From contig NZ_JABBXH010000004.1 of assembly GCF_012932965.1 (NCBI RefSeq), positions 496,001 through 560,000 on the forward strand: a DNA stretch of 64,000 nt, given 5' to 3'. Made by a program: the position numbers and the translations under genes. Positions 38,099 to 48,077 of this stretch are shown here, in pieces. Numbering within the stretch: position 1 is the first letter of the stretch; each line of letters starts with the position of its first letter. This DNA is from Thalassotalea algicola (GTDB lineage: Bacteria; Pseudomonadota; Gammaproteobacteria; Enterobacterales; Alteromonadaceae). The notes below the pieces were generated by a model. It saw nothing but the letters and a program-made list of their open reading frames with translations. It had not been told where the DNA came from and did not search any database.

Positions 38099-41000
38099 TC
38101 AGAGCATATTACCGTTTTTATCTTCACCAATGAGTATCCAATTAGGATTATCGTTATAGTCTGGATGAGTTGTCCAGTTGCTCAAATCAAAAATCCAAGG
38201 TTGTAGACATTCTCTGTCTATTACACATGGATCTGTTAGCGCCCTCATAAACTCAATCACTTTCTCCGATTGCTCGGTGTTAATATCAATTTCAGGTGCA
38301 GGTGAATTTGATACGGTTTCATCAAACGTTTGTCGAAACAAGATACGCGTATTATCAAATGCATCAGGATTCATATTGTTATAAACCTGCTCACATGTCT
38401 CGCCCGTTTTATCCATAATATCGATAATTGAGGTTAGTTCACAATAATCTGCATTACCCATTTCATTGAAGGTAGCATTGCCGTTAAGAATGGTGCTTAT
38501 TCCAAGTAAGTCATTCATCGCTCCACCCGGATTTCCATAAACATCCATTACCTGTCGTAAAGTAGATAGACTACCATTATGCATGTAAGGTCCTGTTTCT
38601 GTGATATTCAATAATGGTGAAGTACGAAAGTGATAGGTATCTCCCACGTCTCCCGAGATATTGGCACGACCAAAGTCAGAGTTATTCACCGGTGGGAAAC
38701 TTGAACTGTCGCCGTTGCCAGGGCCTACTTGCCCTAGCCCAATGGCATGAAATTTCTCATCGGTAAACGCATCACCAGAGTGGCATTGGCTGCATGCAGC
38801 GCCCCCCTCATCACCTGCGGTCATAAACAGCACCGCACCAATTTTTTCATCTTGCGTCATTACATCAATGTTTGTACCTGAAACTCCGTTTATAGCAGCA
38901 ACGTATTCTTTCCAACGGTTATTGGTAAACACCATAGACTCTTCAAATGCGGCTAGTGCTTCGGCAATGCGATCAAAACTAATACTCGAATCACCATAGG
39001 CAGTTTCAAAGAGTGCTTCCCATTCTGCATCTCCTTCAAAGCGAGCTGCCAACATTGCACGATAAGTTTGGTTGTCATCACCTGTTAATGGCTCATCACC
39101 CCGCATTTCATTGTGATTTACCGTTGGAAAACGAGACTGAGCATTGGCCAGTGAAGCCCCTTCAGGAATATTACTGTCTACGGTGTTAAAGTTAGGAGAG
39201 TCTGGAGTAATAATACCGGCATTGGTACCTCTTGTACCCAGGCTATTACTTGCGCTTTCAATACGCGAATCCCAAAACAAACCTCGATCCATTAGCCCAA
39301 TGTTAAATATCGTTGGCGCATTACGACCAATCACGGGGTACCCTGCTAGCTCATTTGAATCACTACCATTAAAATAACGACCAGAACCCAAAGTGTTAGA
39401 AGAAAAGTTATGGAATACATCTACAGCATCGTAACCTACAGGCCAAGACAAATTATCCCCGCCACCTAAAGTCGGGTGATGACATGAAGCACAAGCGGTG
39501 TCGTACTCGCCACTTAAGCGTTTGGAATAGAATAAAGCTTTACCAAGCTGAGCTTTATCATCATTAATGTTAGGCAATTCACGTCCTGTTGTTGGGTCGC
39601 CGGTATAACCTTGCTCTTCAATTAATACTTGAGCATGTACATCAACCGGAGAAGTATCCCCCTCAATTGAGCCTAAGCCATCATCCATCACAATCGCTGC
39701 ACTATCTTGAAGATCAATATTTGCTAATTCATTGTCGCTAGAGCCGCTACGCACAAGCCTTACCAACATTTCAGAACTACGCCCTTTAAACCAATTCAAG
39801 CCAGCTTTAAAGTTTACAAACCAAGAATCCTGAGCAAAATCTATCATCGGAGACGAACTCCAAGTGTAATCTACGGTTGTCGAAGGGAAAACACTCAGAT
39901 TAATAGCTGGCTCAACACGGTTGAAATCCACTAATGAGTATAATTCTTTAATATTGGGCAGACGCCAATCACTATAACCGGCCAACTCGCTAGTTTGAGC
40001 ATGCTCTAATGCGAATGCCCACTCCATGGCCTCTGCAGCACCATTATCACAGTTAACACCACTAACGCCGACCACACATTGTGCCCACATAAGGTCTGTT
40101 GCTAAGTCTGTCACTGTACCGTCGTTATGCACTTTGTAACGTTCATCAGGTGTTTGCTTTACGCTATCAACAAAAGGATCCATAACCCTAACTAAGCGCA
40201 GCGCCGACGGCTGATAACGCTGAACATTTTTATTGTTGCCAAAGGCTAATTGAAATGCCCAAGCATAAAATTCACTATGCGCTCCCCGATAAGGAGAAGC
40301 AGTCCAGTAAAAGTCACCGGTTGCATTGGGAAAGTAGGCCTGATCAATTTTATATGAGTTAGGACCGAAGCCATTACCAAAATTGACTAAAGACATAAAT
40401 TGAGCATTATCAGGCACCCTCCAGTCGCTATAACCGCAGAAGCTCTCCTCATTGGTTGCGATAATCAGATTGTTCCAGTCATCATAGTAATCACCATCTC
40501 TATCTTCATTATCCCTGTCTTTTGCCGTTAAGCCCCCCCAACGATAAAAATTACTCGCGTCGTGGATGCCACCATCTCTGGTTTTTACTTCCCATAGCAA
40601 GCCTGTTCTATCATCACGAACACATGCCCAGGGCTCAGACGCGTAGTTTCCATTGCCACTATAAACACTGCCATCGGCATTAATACGGGTAAGGTCAAAA
40701 CCACCATCACCATCACTATCGGAATTAATCGTAGCGCTCCTTCCTTGACCGCAATCTTGTTCCAATAGCGAGCCATTGGTGCCTGTGATAGTTGTATTAC
40801 AGTTAGTGCCGTTATTTGATTCAGTTGAGCCAAAAGTTATTCCAGTATCATTGAGAAAAGCCATGCCCGTATTAAACTTTTCTGAAATCTCTGCATCATC
40901 TTCGGTTACTGTTGCTTGAATTCCAGCCTCAGTGGTTCCTCCATCTCCAGTGCAAGTGAGTTTAAATTCATAAGCTCCAGCAGCCTCAAATATCACACTT

Positions 41001-41278
41001 TCCTCACTACCTGCTAATGATTTGTCACCACTCCAAGCACCAGAAGCCGAACAACTTGTTGCGGAGCTAGTTTCCCATTCAATTAAGGTCTTCTCACCAA
41101 CAGAGATGCTTTCAGGGCTTACCGACAAATTAACGGTAGGTGTAGTTTTTGCGGGTGTATTATCTTGAGCATCCTCACTCACGCTGTTGCTGCCGCTTCC
41201 ACCACCGCAGGCTGACAGCAAAAGTAAGGGTGATGCAATACAAAACGCGAGAAACGTCTTTTTATCTCTTATTTTCAT
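38099..41278 (-). CDS. Lipoprotein fusing DUF1566 domains to a di-haem cytochrome c peroxidase (MauG/CcpA-like)
   Basis: The 1059-residue product starts with a lipobox (LLLLSACGGG). Residues about 45-125 resemble an Ig-like/PKD-type module. Two DUF1566 (Lcl) domains follow (about 200-370 and 385-515; WRVPDNAQF, WRLPNIKEL). The C-terminal half is a di-haem peroxidase-like domain with two CxxCH sites, Cys596-His600 (CASCH) and Cys829-His833 (CSQCH). It is exported and probably redox-active at the cell surface; the substrate is unknown. A two-component system lies 175 bases upstream. Cargo of cassette 4. Confidence 0.85.
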   Translation of the reverse strand: MKIRDKKTFLAFCIASPLLLLSACGGGSGSNSVSEDAQDNTPAKTTPTVNLSVSPESISVGEKTLIEWETSSATSCSASGAWSGDKSLAGSEESVIFEAAGAYEFKLTCTGDGGTTEAGIQATVTEDDAEISEKFNTGMAFLNDTGITFGSTESNNGTNCNTTITGTNGSLLEQDCGQGRSATINSDSDGDGGFDLTRINADGSVYSGNGNYASEPWACVRDDRTGLLWEVKTRDGGIHDASNFYRWGGLTAKDRDNEDRDGDYYDDWNNLIIATNEESFCGYSDWRVPDNAQFMSLVNFGNGFGPNSYKIDQAYFPNATGDFYWTASPYRGAHSEFYAWAFQLAFGNNKNVQRYQPSALRLVRVMDPFVDSVKQTPDERYKVHNDGTVTDLATDLMWAQCVVGVSGVNCDNGAAEAMEWAFALEHAQTSELAGYSDWRLPNIKELYSLVDFNRVEPAINLSVFPSTTVDYTWSSSPMIDFAQDSWFVNFKAGLNWFKGRSSEMLVRLVRSGSSDNELANIDLQDSAAIVMDDGLGSIEGDTSPVDVHAQVLIEEQGYTGDPTTGRELPNINDDKAQLGKALFYSKRLSGEYDTACASCHHPTLGGGDNLSWPVGYDAVDVFHNFSSNTLGSGRYFNGSDSNELAGYPVIGRNAPTIFNIGLMDRGLFWDSRIESASNSLGTRGTNAGIITPDSPNFNTVDSNIPEGASLANAQSRFPTVNHNEMRGDEPLTGDDNQTYRAMLAARFEGDAEWEALFETAYGDSSISFDRIAEALAAFEESMVFTNNRWKEYVAAINGVSGTNIDVMTQDEKIGAVLFMTAGDEGGAACSQCHSGDAFTDEKFHAIGLGQVGPGNGDSSSFPPVNNSDFGRANISGDVGDTYHFRTSPLLNITETGPYMHNGSLSTLRQVMDVYGNPGGAMNDLLGISTILNGNATFNEMGNADYCELTSIIDIMDKTGETCEQVYNNMNPDAFDNTRILFRQTFDETVSNSPAPEIDINTEQSEKVIEFMRALTDPCVIDRECLQPWIFDLSNWTTHPDYNDNPNWILIGEDKNGNML

Positions 41279-41452
41279 AACAATACTGATCCAATATTTT
41301 TAATATTTAGCCATTAACATCGAGATAATAATTAAAGAAAGATGAGCGGAAGATGAGGATAGTAAATTAATATTAAAATGGAGAATCGTTATGCAAAAAT
41401 AAATGATTTAATAGGCTTTTAATGGAAGTATAAAACAGCTCCACTGTTCGTT

Positions 41453-42835
41453 TTATTCGTCAGTCAAACTCATTATTAACATTTGCTTATCATCTAGCTC
41501 TACCGTTAACTTTAACGATATTGCTGTTGCAGCCGAATGCGCTATTGAAAGACCCAAACCAACATGATTAGTACCCGTTCGCGAACTATCCTTTCTCCAT
41601 AAACGATCAAACATAGTCGAAAGGTCACTTTTGCCTAGATTAGGAGCAAGATTAGTAGTCGTGAAAAGTGAATGACGTTCTTTACCAGTCAAAACGACTT
41701 CACTATTTTTAGGTGCATACTCAACAGCATTACTTATCAGGTTTGAAATGATGATACGCAAAAGGTGAGGATTACTCTCTATTACATGTTGTTCATTCAA
41801 AGATAAAGCAATTATTATCCCTCGCTCTTTTACAAGCGTTGATTGTAAAGCAATACATTCTTCAATAATGGTAGAGACATTCACCCTTTCGATGAGTATT
41901 TCAGAGCCAGAGTTCTCTATTCGAGCTAAAGATAGTATGCTATCTATCGTATTTTGTAGTTGTGCAGAAGATTCAGCAATGTATCGATAATCATCAACAG
42001 ATGATTGCTCTGGCCATTTCATTGCTACTTCACTGGTTGTGCGAATTGCTGCTAATGGGGTTCGTAATTCATGCGCCAAGTCATTATTGAATTGGCGCTC
42101 TCTTTCAAAACTTTTTTCTAACCTTGCAAGCAATTGGTTGAGCCTACTGATTAAAGGATTGATTTCAGTGGGCACACCTTCAATATCCAACCTATTATGC
42201 AACGTACCTGCCTCTACTTCCGCTACTTTTTCAGACAAATATTGTATCGGCGTTAATGTTTTTCTGATGGTAAAAACGAGCACGAATGATAGTAAAAAGC
42301 AAAAAAACACGCCACCTATTATCAATTTATAAGTGAGAATAGCTAATTGTTGATTAACTTCTGTTTTAGTTATTGCAACTGAAACGGTTATTTTATCGCT
42401 TATGGGCCCAGTCCTCATTGTAAAAGAATGCATGCGAATATCTTCACCGGAGGTTAACTGACTATTGTAGTGTCTTTGCTGATGCGGTTCTTTTAAGTAG
42501 CTAAACTGATGCTCCCCAAGATTTTCAGACTTACTTAATGTAGCTCCTGTTTCATCCCAAGCTTGCAAATAAAACACAAAATCTCCATCGTTAAGAAGAC
42601 GTTCAGTGTTTTCGGCAATATTGCTTGACTCCCTCATCACTCCACCAAATCTTCGAGGAGGCATTGGCATTTTATTGGCTAGCTGAACCGCGCGAGCGAG
42701 CTTATTGAGTTCATTATCAAGGCTATCATTAAGCCTGCGCTTTTCAGAGAAGTACAATGTTGTCCCTGCTAAAAACGCGATGATAATAAAGCTAGGGATC
42801 AGCCAAATTAAAAGCTGAGAGCGGATACTATTCAT
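41453..42835 (-). CDS. Sensor histidine kinase
   Basis: The 460-residue membrane kinase has two helices (about 10-30 and 165-185) around a periplasmic domain, a HAMP region, the H-box FNNDLAHELRTPLAA with phospho-accepting His255, and an HATPase domain (N-box LISNLISNAVEYAPK, G-box near HVGLGLSIAHS). It belongs to the QseC/PmrB-like group by layout. Its start overlaps the response-regulator stop by four bases. It probably senses an envelope signal and may control the peroxidase fusion next to it. Confidence 0.92.
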   Translation of the reverse strand: MNSIRSQLLIWLIPSFIIIAFLAGTTLYFSEKRRLNDSLDNELNKLARAVQLANKMPMPPRRFGGVMRESSNIAENTERLLNDGDFVFYLQAWDETGATLSKSENLGEHQFSYLKEPHQQRHYNSQLTSGEDIRMHSFTMRTGPISDKITVSVAITKTEVNQQLAILTYKLIIGGVFFCFLLSFVLVFTIRKTLTPIQYLSEKVAEVEAGTLHNRLDIEGVPTEINPLISRLNQLLARLEKSFERERQFNNDLAHELRTPLAAIRTTSEVAMKWPEQSSVDDYRYIAESSAQLQNTIDSILSLARIENSGSEILIERVNVSTIIEECIALQSTLVKERGIIIALSLNEQHVIESNPHLLRIIISNLISNAVEYAPKNSEVVLTGKERHSLFTTTNLAPNLGKSDLSTMFDRLWRKDSSRTGTNHVGLGLSIAHSAATAISLKLTVELDDKQMLIMSLTDE

Positions 42836-43512
42836 GGTTTTATTGCACTAATTACGTAACCCATGCCTCTACGAGTATGAATAAGTGCAGCGTTGCTTTT
42901 TGATGTATTAATCGCTTTTCTTAAAGCGCATATTGCAGTATCAACCACATTGCTCATAGGAGATATTTGCTCATCATAAATATGCTCTTCTATCTGGGGA
43001 CGAGAAATAACACTTCCCTCATGCAACATAAGGTACTCTAACAAAGAAAACAGCTGAGGGGACAATGACACATTTTGCGCTCCACGCGTTACGGTTTTAG
43101 CTGAACGGTCTAAGATCAAATCACCAACCGTTAATTTTGGAGATCGGGCTTGGTACTTTCGTCTGGCAAGCGCTTCAACTCTCGCAATAAGTTCTTCGAT
43201 AGCAAATGATTTAACTAGATAATCATCAGCGCCTAATCGCAAACCAGCGACTCTATCTTCAATAGAGTCTTTCGCTGTCAAAAATAATACTGGCGATTCA
43301 TTGTTAGCTTCCCTCAATTTTTTAAGCACTTCTCGACCATCTAACCCAGGTAGCATAATATCAAGAATAATAACGTCATAATCATTCTCTAACGCCATCC
43401 ATAAACCTTCAGAGCCATTGTCAGTTGCGTCTACCGCAAACCCTGACGCTTTCAACGCTTTAATAACAGCCCTAGACAGCGCTTCGGAATCTTCAACCAA
43501 TAGTAATTTCAT
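42832..43512 (-). CDS. OmpR-family response regulator
   Basis: I start it at ATG 43512 (MKLLLVEDSEALS, 226 residues); the 15 codons upstream are not conserved in the family. The receiver domain has phospho-acceptor Asp51 in VIILDIMLPG and the conserved Lys near FLTAKDS. The C-terminal winged helix (about 125-222) ends in IHTRRGMGYVI, as in QseB/PmrA-type regulators. Operonic with the kinase. Confidence 0.93.
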   Translation of the reverse strand: MKLLLVEDSEALSRAVIKALKASGFAVDATDNGSEGLWMALENDYDVIILDIMLPGLDGREVLKKLREANNESPVLFLTAKDSIEDRVAGLRLGADDYLVKSFAIEELIARVEALARRKYQARSPKLTVGDLILDRSAKTVTRGAQNVSLSPQLFSLLEYLMLHEGSVISRPQIEEHIYDEQISPMSNVVDTAICALRKAINTSKSNAALIHTRRGMGYVISAIKP

Positions 43513-43721
43513 CTTACTGCTCTTCAACGATAAAGGATTAGTGATAAAATTTTTCAACTAGTATTTAACTTTAAAAATTTCCTCACATACCTTCAAATAT
43601 ATACAAGCCAACATGAGGAGAAGATGAAGGTGTATCAACAATTTTTAAATAGTGCAACTAGGTACAGTGATTATTATTTGGAATATCTGAACTATCAACC
43701 TCGCCATCTACCTTAATTATC

Positions 43722-43967
43722 TTTCAGCTGGCCACTATAGCTGTCGATACCCACATCGAACGCGTATCCAACCGCACTAAATTCGCCATGGGTAATAATG
43801 TGGTTGAAGTGGAAAACAAGTTATTTAAAGTAGTACCGAAAGAATTTAAAGTCTATGTTCACCATTGGCTTATTCTTCATGGTCGCTACGTTTGTACTGC
43901 CCACAAGCCGAAGTGTAGTGCTTGTTTAATTGAAGATTTGTGTGAGTTTAAAGATAAGACAGAGTAA
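43722..43967 (+). pseudogene. nth 3' fragment, copy 4 (frame open, altered residues)
   Basis: The 82 codons are open but show more amino-acid change than copies 1-3: FQLATIAV at the start, HIERV, MGNNVVEV, KVYVHH, TAHKPKCSACLIEDL. Leader CCATCTACCTTAATTATC at 43704-43721. The core 43758-43783 differs at one base. It ends cassette 4. Confidence 0.88.
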
Positions 43968-43985
43968 GCATTACACAAACATATA

Positions 43986-44756
43986 CTAATGTTTAAATTC
44001 ACCATGTTTTAAAAAGTGAATAGTTTGTTCTGCGACTTCCAAGTTATATCGCATCTGAGTGTGAGTAACTTCTATCTTTATAAAGTCACTCATACTTTTT
44101 AACTTTGTAGACTCTACAGAGACCAACCCGTCATTTGGTCCGATGAAATATTCCCTGGTTAGGTTAGAGGGTTTGGTCCCTGCAATAATACCTAAATTAA
44201 CATCTAGTTCTTCTAGATTATGGCCCAAACTGTTTTCACCAGTAACAAGTGCACTGCTTATTTCTCCACCTATTTTCATTAACCACGAATCACTTAAATA
44301 ATCGGCTAGCTCACTGCCTTTGTTGGGAGTTCCCATCAATACGATTTCACCGACATTTTGTTTCGTTAAGATGTCTTTGTTTTGTTGCAAATAAGCTCTA
44401 ATAACCAACCCTCCAAGAGAGTGTCCAACAAAATGTGCTTTGCTGGCATTTTGCAAACATGCATCTATTTGTTTGCTAGTTTCAGTTAAAACTCTGTCAA
44501 TACTTTCACCTATGGTTGCATAATCTAGTGTGCACACACGATAGTTTGCGCCTTCTAATCTTTGCTCTAGCCGCCACATGGCCCAGTCACTTCGGCCTAA
44601 TCCATGAGCAAGCACAACGAGTTCTTTATCTTTTTGATATGGCGAGGATTTTACCCCCGAGTTAGCACAACCTGTCACTAATAAAAGTGTCAGTAGCACT
44701 ATTTTTATTGAAATTGTGGTGCTCACAACTTGGACAATTACATTCTTGGCGGTCAT
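43986..44756 (-). CDS. Lipoprotein alpha/beta-hydrolase (lipase-like)
   Basis: I start it at ATG 44756 (MTAKNVIVQVV, 256 residues) because AGGAAAGTGT lies directly upstream; a longer frame would overlap the previous gene. The lipobox LLVTGC sets Cys30 as the lipidation site. The hydrolase domain shows LAHGLGRSDW and the nucleophile Ser113 in GHSLGG, as in triacylglycerol lipases and PGAP1-like esterases. The substrate is unknown. It sits directly behind the FISUMP gene, in cassette 5. Confidence 0.82.
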   Translation of the reverse strand: MTAKNVIVQVVSTTISIKIVLLTLLLVTGCANSGVKSSPYQKDKELVVLAHGLGRSDWAMWRLEQRLEGANYRVCTLDYATIGESIDRVLTETSKQIDACLQNASKAHFVGHSLGGLVIRAYLQQNKDILTKQNVGEIVLMGTPNKGSELADYLSDSWLMKIGGEISSALVTGENSLGHNLEELDVNLGIIAGTKPSNLTREYFIGPNDGLVSVESTKLKSMSDFIKIEVTHTQMRYNLEVAEQTIHFLKHGEFKH

Positions 44757-44764
44757 ACACTTTC

Positions 44765-45487
44765 CTAATCTTTTACACATCGAACCGAAAACATATAAGA
44801 CTTATTTAATGTCGCTCGGCGTATTTCTCCTTTATGTGAGTTCCACCAAGAATAAGCGAGCGTTCTAGCAAGCGCCTCTTTTTCACTAGCGTTTGTACTG
44901 GTCCAAAATTCGGTATACATTCCTTGTGTGATGTACCAATTTCCTAGTTTTACTCCAGCTGGTGTTGCTGAGAAATTGTATTTATTGACCATTGACTGGT
45001 CAAATTGCTTAAATAACGTATCTGGCTGATGTGCTTTTAATGTAATAGCAGTGTCGTCTTTACCTCGCCAGCCTAGCGTATTTAGCTCCAACTCCTCAAT
45101 ACCAATGGATTTTTCTAACTCTTGCCAATCTTCGTCAGAGGCTACCCGCCAGCCGTCAGGGCAAAGGTTGCGTTTATCGCTAACATCTTTCCAATTATAA
45201 AGGCGGCCATATTTAGTAAGCAGACTTTCATCGTCATCGGGTATAAAACCAGTGCTAACTTTTGAGCCGTCTTGAAACTTAGTTACTCTTAAGTTTTCCG
45301 CTAACCAAGTTTGATTGCCTATGATTACGGTGCGATATTCATTCCCTTCACTATCTAGCACTTTACCGTCTGACGATTTATCTTTTAATTGAGTTTCAAG
45401 CGAGCTATTTAGCTCCTCTGTTGAGCTACGAACTAGTGATGTTGTCATTATCATACTTATTCCGATCATATAAATTAGTGTTTTCAT
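44765..45487 (-). CDS. Exported FISUMP-domain protein
   Basis: After a short signal peptide the 240-residue protein carries the Fibrobacter succinogenes major paralogous (FISUMP) domain: DSEGNEYRTVIIGNQTWLAE, RLYNWKDV, CPDGWRVASDEDWQELE, and the C-terminal SVRCVKD. The domain is abundant in Bacteroidota and Fibrobacter surface proteins and uncommon in gammaproteobacteria, so transfer is likely. The molecular role is unknown. It probably shares a transcript with the lipase behind it. Confidence 0.8.
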   Translation of the reverse strand: MKTLIYMIGISMIMTTSLVRSSTEELNSSLETQLKDKSSDGKVLDSEGNEYRTVIIGNQTWLAENLRVTKFQDGSKVSTGFIPDDDESLLTKYGRLYNWKDVSDKRNLCPDGWRVASDEDWQELEKSIGIEELELNTLGWRGKDDTAITLKAHQPDTLFKQFDQSMVNKYNFSATPAGVKLGNWYITQGMYTEFWTSTNASEKEALARTLAYSWWNSHKGEIRRATLNKSYMFSVRCVKD

Positions 45488-45516
45488 AACCTTTGCCTTC
45501 TAATAAGTTCAATGAT

Positions 45517-46467
45517 CTAAATAGGCCAATTATGCGATGTTGCTTTTTCAGACAGCGTCCACAACTTAGTTAACACCTCATCGTCTAAAACAAATGGTTC
45601 AAGTTTGCACTCGCCTACAGGGCCACCAAAGTTTAATAGTCCCGTTGGGCCGTAATAAGCTCTTTGTTCAAGGTCATTAGCCGTTGCACACATCACTTCT
45701 GGATATGCGCCTTTTTCAGCCGATTGTACCAGCCCTAACTTCACCATAATTGACCAAGACAGTCGCGTTGCCATATTGGCACTTTCACGAATTAGTGACG
45801 TATTAGATGCCCCTGGGTGACAAACGTAAACCTCGACCGTTTTACTATGTTGTTTGATCTTGTCTTGTAGCTTATAGGCAAACATCATTTGCGCTAGCTT
45901 ACTTTGGCTATAAACCTTATTAGGATGATAGTTTTTATCCCAGTTCATATCATCAAACTGCATGCTTTTAAGCCCCATTTTATGACCTTCGCTAGACACT
46001 ACAACAATACGACCTTTTGACTCTTCTAGTCTTTCAAACAATAAACCAGACAATAAAAAGTGGCCGTAGTGATTTACGCCTAGCTGACTTTCAAAACCGT
46101 CTACGGTTAGTTGCTGTTGGGCTATTTGTGCAATAGCACCGTTACAAATGAGTACATCGATTTGCGGTACTTTGTCTAAAATTTCTAATGCCGCTTTTCG
46201 AACTGAGGCAAGCTCGGCTAAATCCATAGTTATAAAGCTAACCATCGTTTCACTACCAAACTCCTTCTTTAACTCAGAGATTGCAGCTTTTGATTTAGCA
46301 GGGTTACGGTTTAACATCACCACCTGCGCACCTTTAGATAACAATATGCGTGAAGCTTGAAATCCTGCTCCTGTATTAGCGCCAGTAATTAAGTAAGTTT
46401 TACCTTTTAAAGAACTTAACTGATCAGGCGTCCAGCCGTTTCGGCCAAATTGATTTTCATGGGTCAT
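45517..46467 (-). CDS. Short-chain dehydrogenase/reductase
   Basis: The 316-residue SDR has the NAD(P)-binding TGANTGAG (about residues 28-35), the NGAI (NAG-like) motif and YSQSK as the catalytic Tyr-x-x-x-Lys. It resembles the retinol-dehydrogenase/protochlorophyllide-reductase-like group. It is divergent from the AraC regulator at 46641, which is the common pairing for regulated SDR genes. Substrate unknown. Confidence 0.87.
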   Translation of the reverse strand: MTHENQFGRNGWTPDQLSSLKGKTYLITGANTGAGFQASRILLSKGAQVVMLNRNPAKSKAAISELKKEFGSETMVSFITMDLAELASVRKAALEILDKVPQIDVLICNGAIAQIAQQQLTVDGFESQLGVNHYGHFLLSGLLFERLEESKGRIVVVSSEGHKMGLKSMQFDDMNWDKNYHPNKVYSQSKLAQMMFAYKLQDKIKQHSKTVEVYVCHPGASNTSLIRESANMATRLSWSIMVKLGLVQSAEKGAYPEVMCATANDLEQRAYYGPTGLLNFGGPVGECKLEPFVLDDEVLTKLWTLSEKATSHNWPI

Positions 46468-46640
46468 GGGCTACCCCTATTGGTTTAACAAGAATGTTTA
46501 TAATAGATGCACTATAAACTCACACCGACAACTTAAATAGGCGGAATACTCGCTAAAACATGCCTATTTGTATCACCGAGTTGATACATACCGTTATTAG
46601 CGTTAACTTTAGCTAAAATGGTCAAGTTAGATAATAAGTT

Positions 46641-47546
46641 ATGTTTATGAATAAAAAGCTCATAGAACACATCATTGACAAGAAAATAACAACAAACGGT
46701 ATGATAGAAACGCGCATACAGGGTTTGCAATTATTTAAAATAACCGAACCAATTCAATGTGCCCCCGCAGTTTATCAGCCATCCATAACGGCAATAGTTC
46801 GAGGTGGTAAAGAAGCGATATGGGGAGGTAACAAACACCGTTACGACAACAGCAAATATATATGCTGTACCATGTCGATGCCGATTGAAACTGGTACACC
46901 TGAAACCTCACTAGAAAACCCGCTACTAGGCGCATATATTTCTCTTGATTCAAGATTGATGACAGAGGTGGCATTAGAAATGGAAAGCAACAGAGGCTCT
47001 TCTCAAAAAATTACAAGTGCGGCAAGTCCACAAGGTGTGACAACCGCAATTTGGGACGAAAGTTTTACCGATGCACTTTATCGATTGTTATTACTAGAAG
47101 AGCATTCAATGGACTTAGCCATTCTTGGAAAAAGTCGCTTACGCGAACTTTATTATGCAATTTTAACAGGAGAAGCGGGTAACTCGTTTACGCGTGCGTT
47201 TGGTATTGGCAATGAAATAGCTCGCTCTATTAAATTTTTATCATCTCATTTAACCGAAACAATCACTATTGACGACTTAGCTGACGAAGTAGGCATGAGC
47301 CGTGCTGTGTTTCACCGTAAATTTAAACAAGCCACTAATATGTCTCCCATTCAATTTGTAAAGTCGATGCGACTTAATCACGCTGCAATGAATATTGCCG
47401 GAGGCGCTAATGTAAATGTCGCAGCAATGGATGTTGGCTATATAAGTTCATCTCAGTTCAGTCGTGAATTTAAAAGAATGTATGGCTTATCACCCAAGCA
47501 GTGGGCGAAATCAAAAGAACGAATTGAAAGGTCGGCATTATCGTAA
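46641..47546 (+). CDS. AraC-family regulator (AraC-type N-terminal domain)
   Basis: The 301-residue protein has an AraC-type N-terminal sensing domain (about 15-165; VYQPSITAIVRGGKEAIWGG) and a C-terminal double helix-turn-helix (ITIDDLADEVGMSRAVFHRKFKQATNMSPIQFVKSMRL, about residues 205-242). It is divergent from the SDR gene across 173 bases and probably regulates it. The start could be this ATG or the next one two codons on. Last cargo gene of cassette 5. Confidence 0.87.
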   Translation: MFMNKKLIEHIIDKKITTNGMIETRIQGLQLFKITEPIQCAPAVYQPSITAIVRGGKEAIWGGNKHRYDNSKYICCTMSMPIETGTPETSLENPLLGAYISLDSRLMTEVALEMESNRGSSQKITSAASPQGVTTAIWDESFTDALYRLLLLEEHSMDLAILGKSRLRELYYAILTGEAGNSFTRAFGIGNEIARSIKFLSSHLTETITIDDLADEVGMSRAVFHRKFKQATNMSPIQFVKSMRLNHAAMNIAGGANVNVAAMDVGYISSSQFSREFKRMYGLSPKQWAKSKERIERSALS

Positions 47547-47608
47547 ATCAATTAGCTATATTATTTTCTAATTTCACACTGCTCAGTTGACATCTACCTT
47601 TATTATCT

Positions 47609-47854
47609 TTTGGCTGACCAACTATAGCTGTCAATACCCACATCGAACACGTATCCAACCGCACTAAATTCGCCATGGGTAAAAACGTAGTAGAAGTTGA
47701 ACAGAAGCTTTTAAAAGTGGTCCCAAAAGAATTTAAAGTCGATGTTCACCACTGGCTTATTCTTCATGGTCGCTACGTTTGTAATGCCCGCAAGCCGAAG
47801 TGTAGTGCTTGTTTAATTGAAGACCTGTGTGAGTTTAAAGAGAAGACTGAGTAA
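47609..47854 (+). pseudogene. nth 3' fragment, copy 5 (in-frame stop and D138N)
   Basis: Full-length 246-base copy, but the Trp132 codon is TGA and the catalytic Asp138 codon is AAT (VNTHIEHV). The remaining codons resemble copy 4 ([18 protein letters not shown]). Leader ACATCTACCTTTATTATC at 47590-47607. The core 47645-47670 has two changes at its left edge. It ends cassette 5. Confidence 0.88.
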
Positions 47855-48077
47855 TAAATATTTGTCCCTTACTGTGCATAAATACAAAGCCCCAACCCCC
47901 TTAATGTTACTTTAAAGTAAGCTTATACCTGCACTAAAAATATAACTTGACCATTTCAAGGGGGATATGTTTAAAGTGGAAAATGCGTATTAAGCATTTA
48001 ATTGACTGATTCTCGATATCAAATCAGTTATATTTTTTGATAATCCATTTATAACGCCATCAAATTAACGTGAACTT

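Noticed and set aside
48001-48040. Stem ACTGATT/AATCAGT upstream of the Vgb-like gene as a terminator or operator
   Set aside because: The stem is seven bases with no T run and no repeat elsewhere; likely chance in AT-rich DNA.
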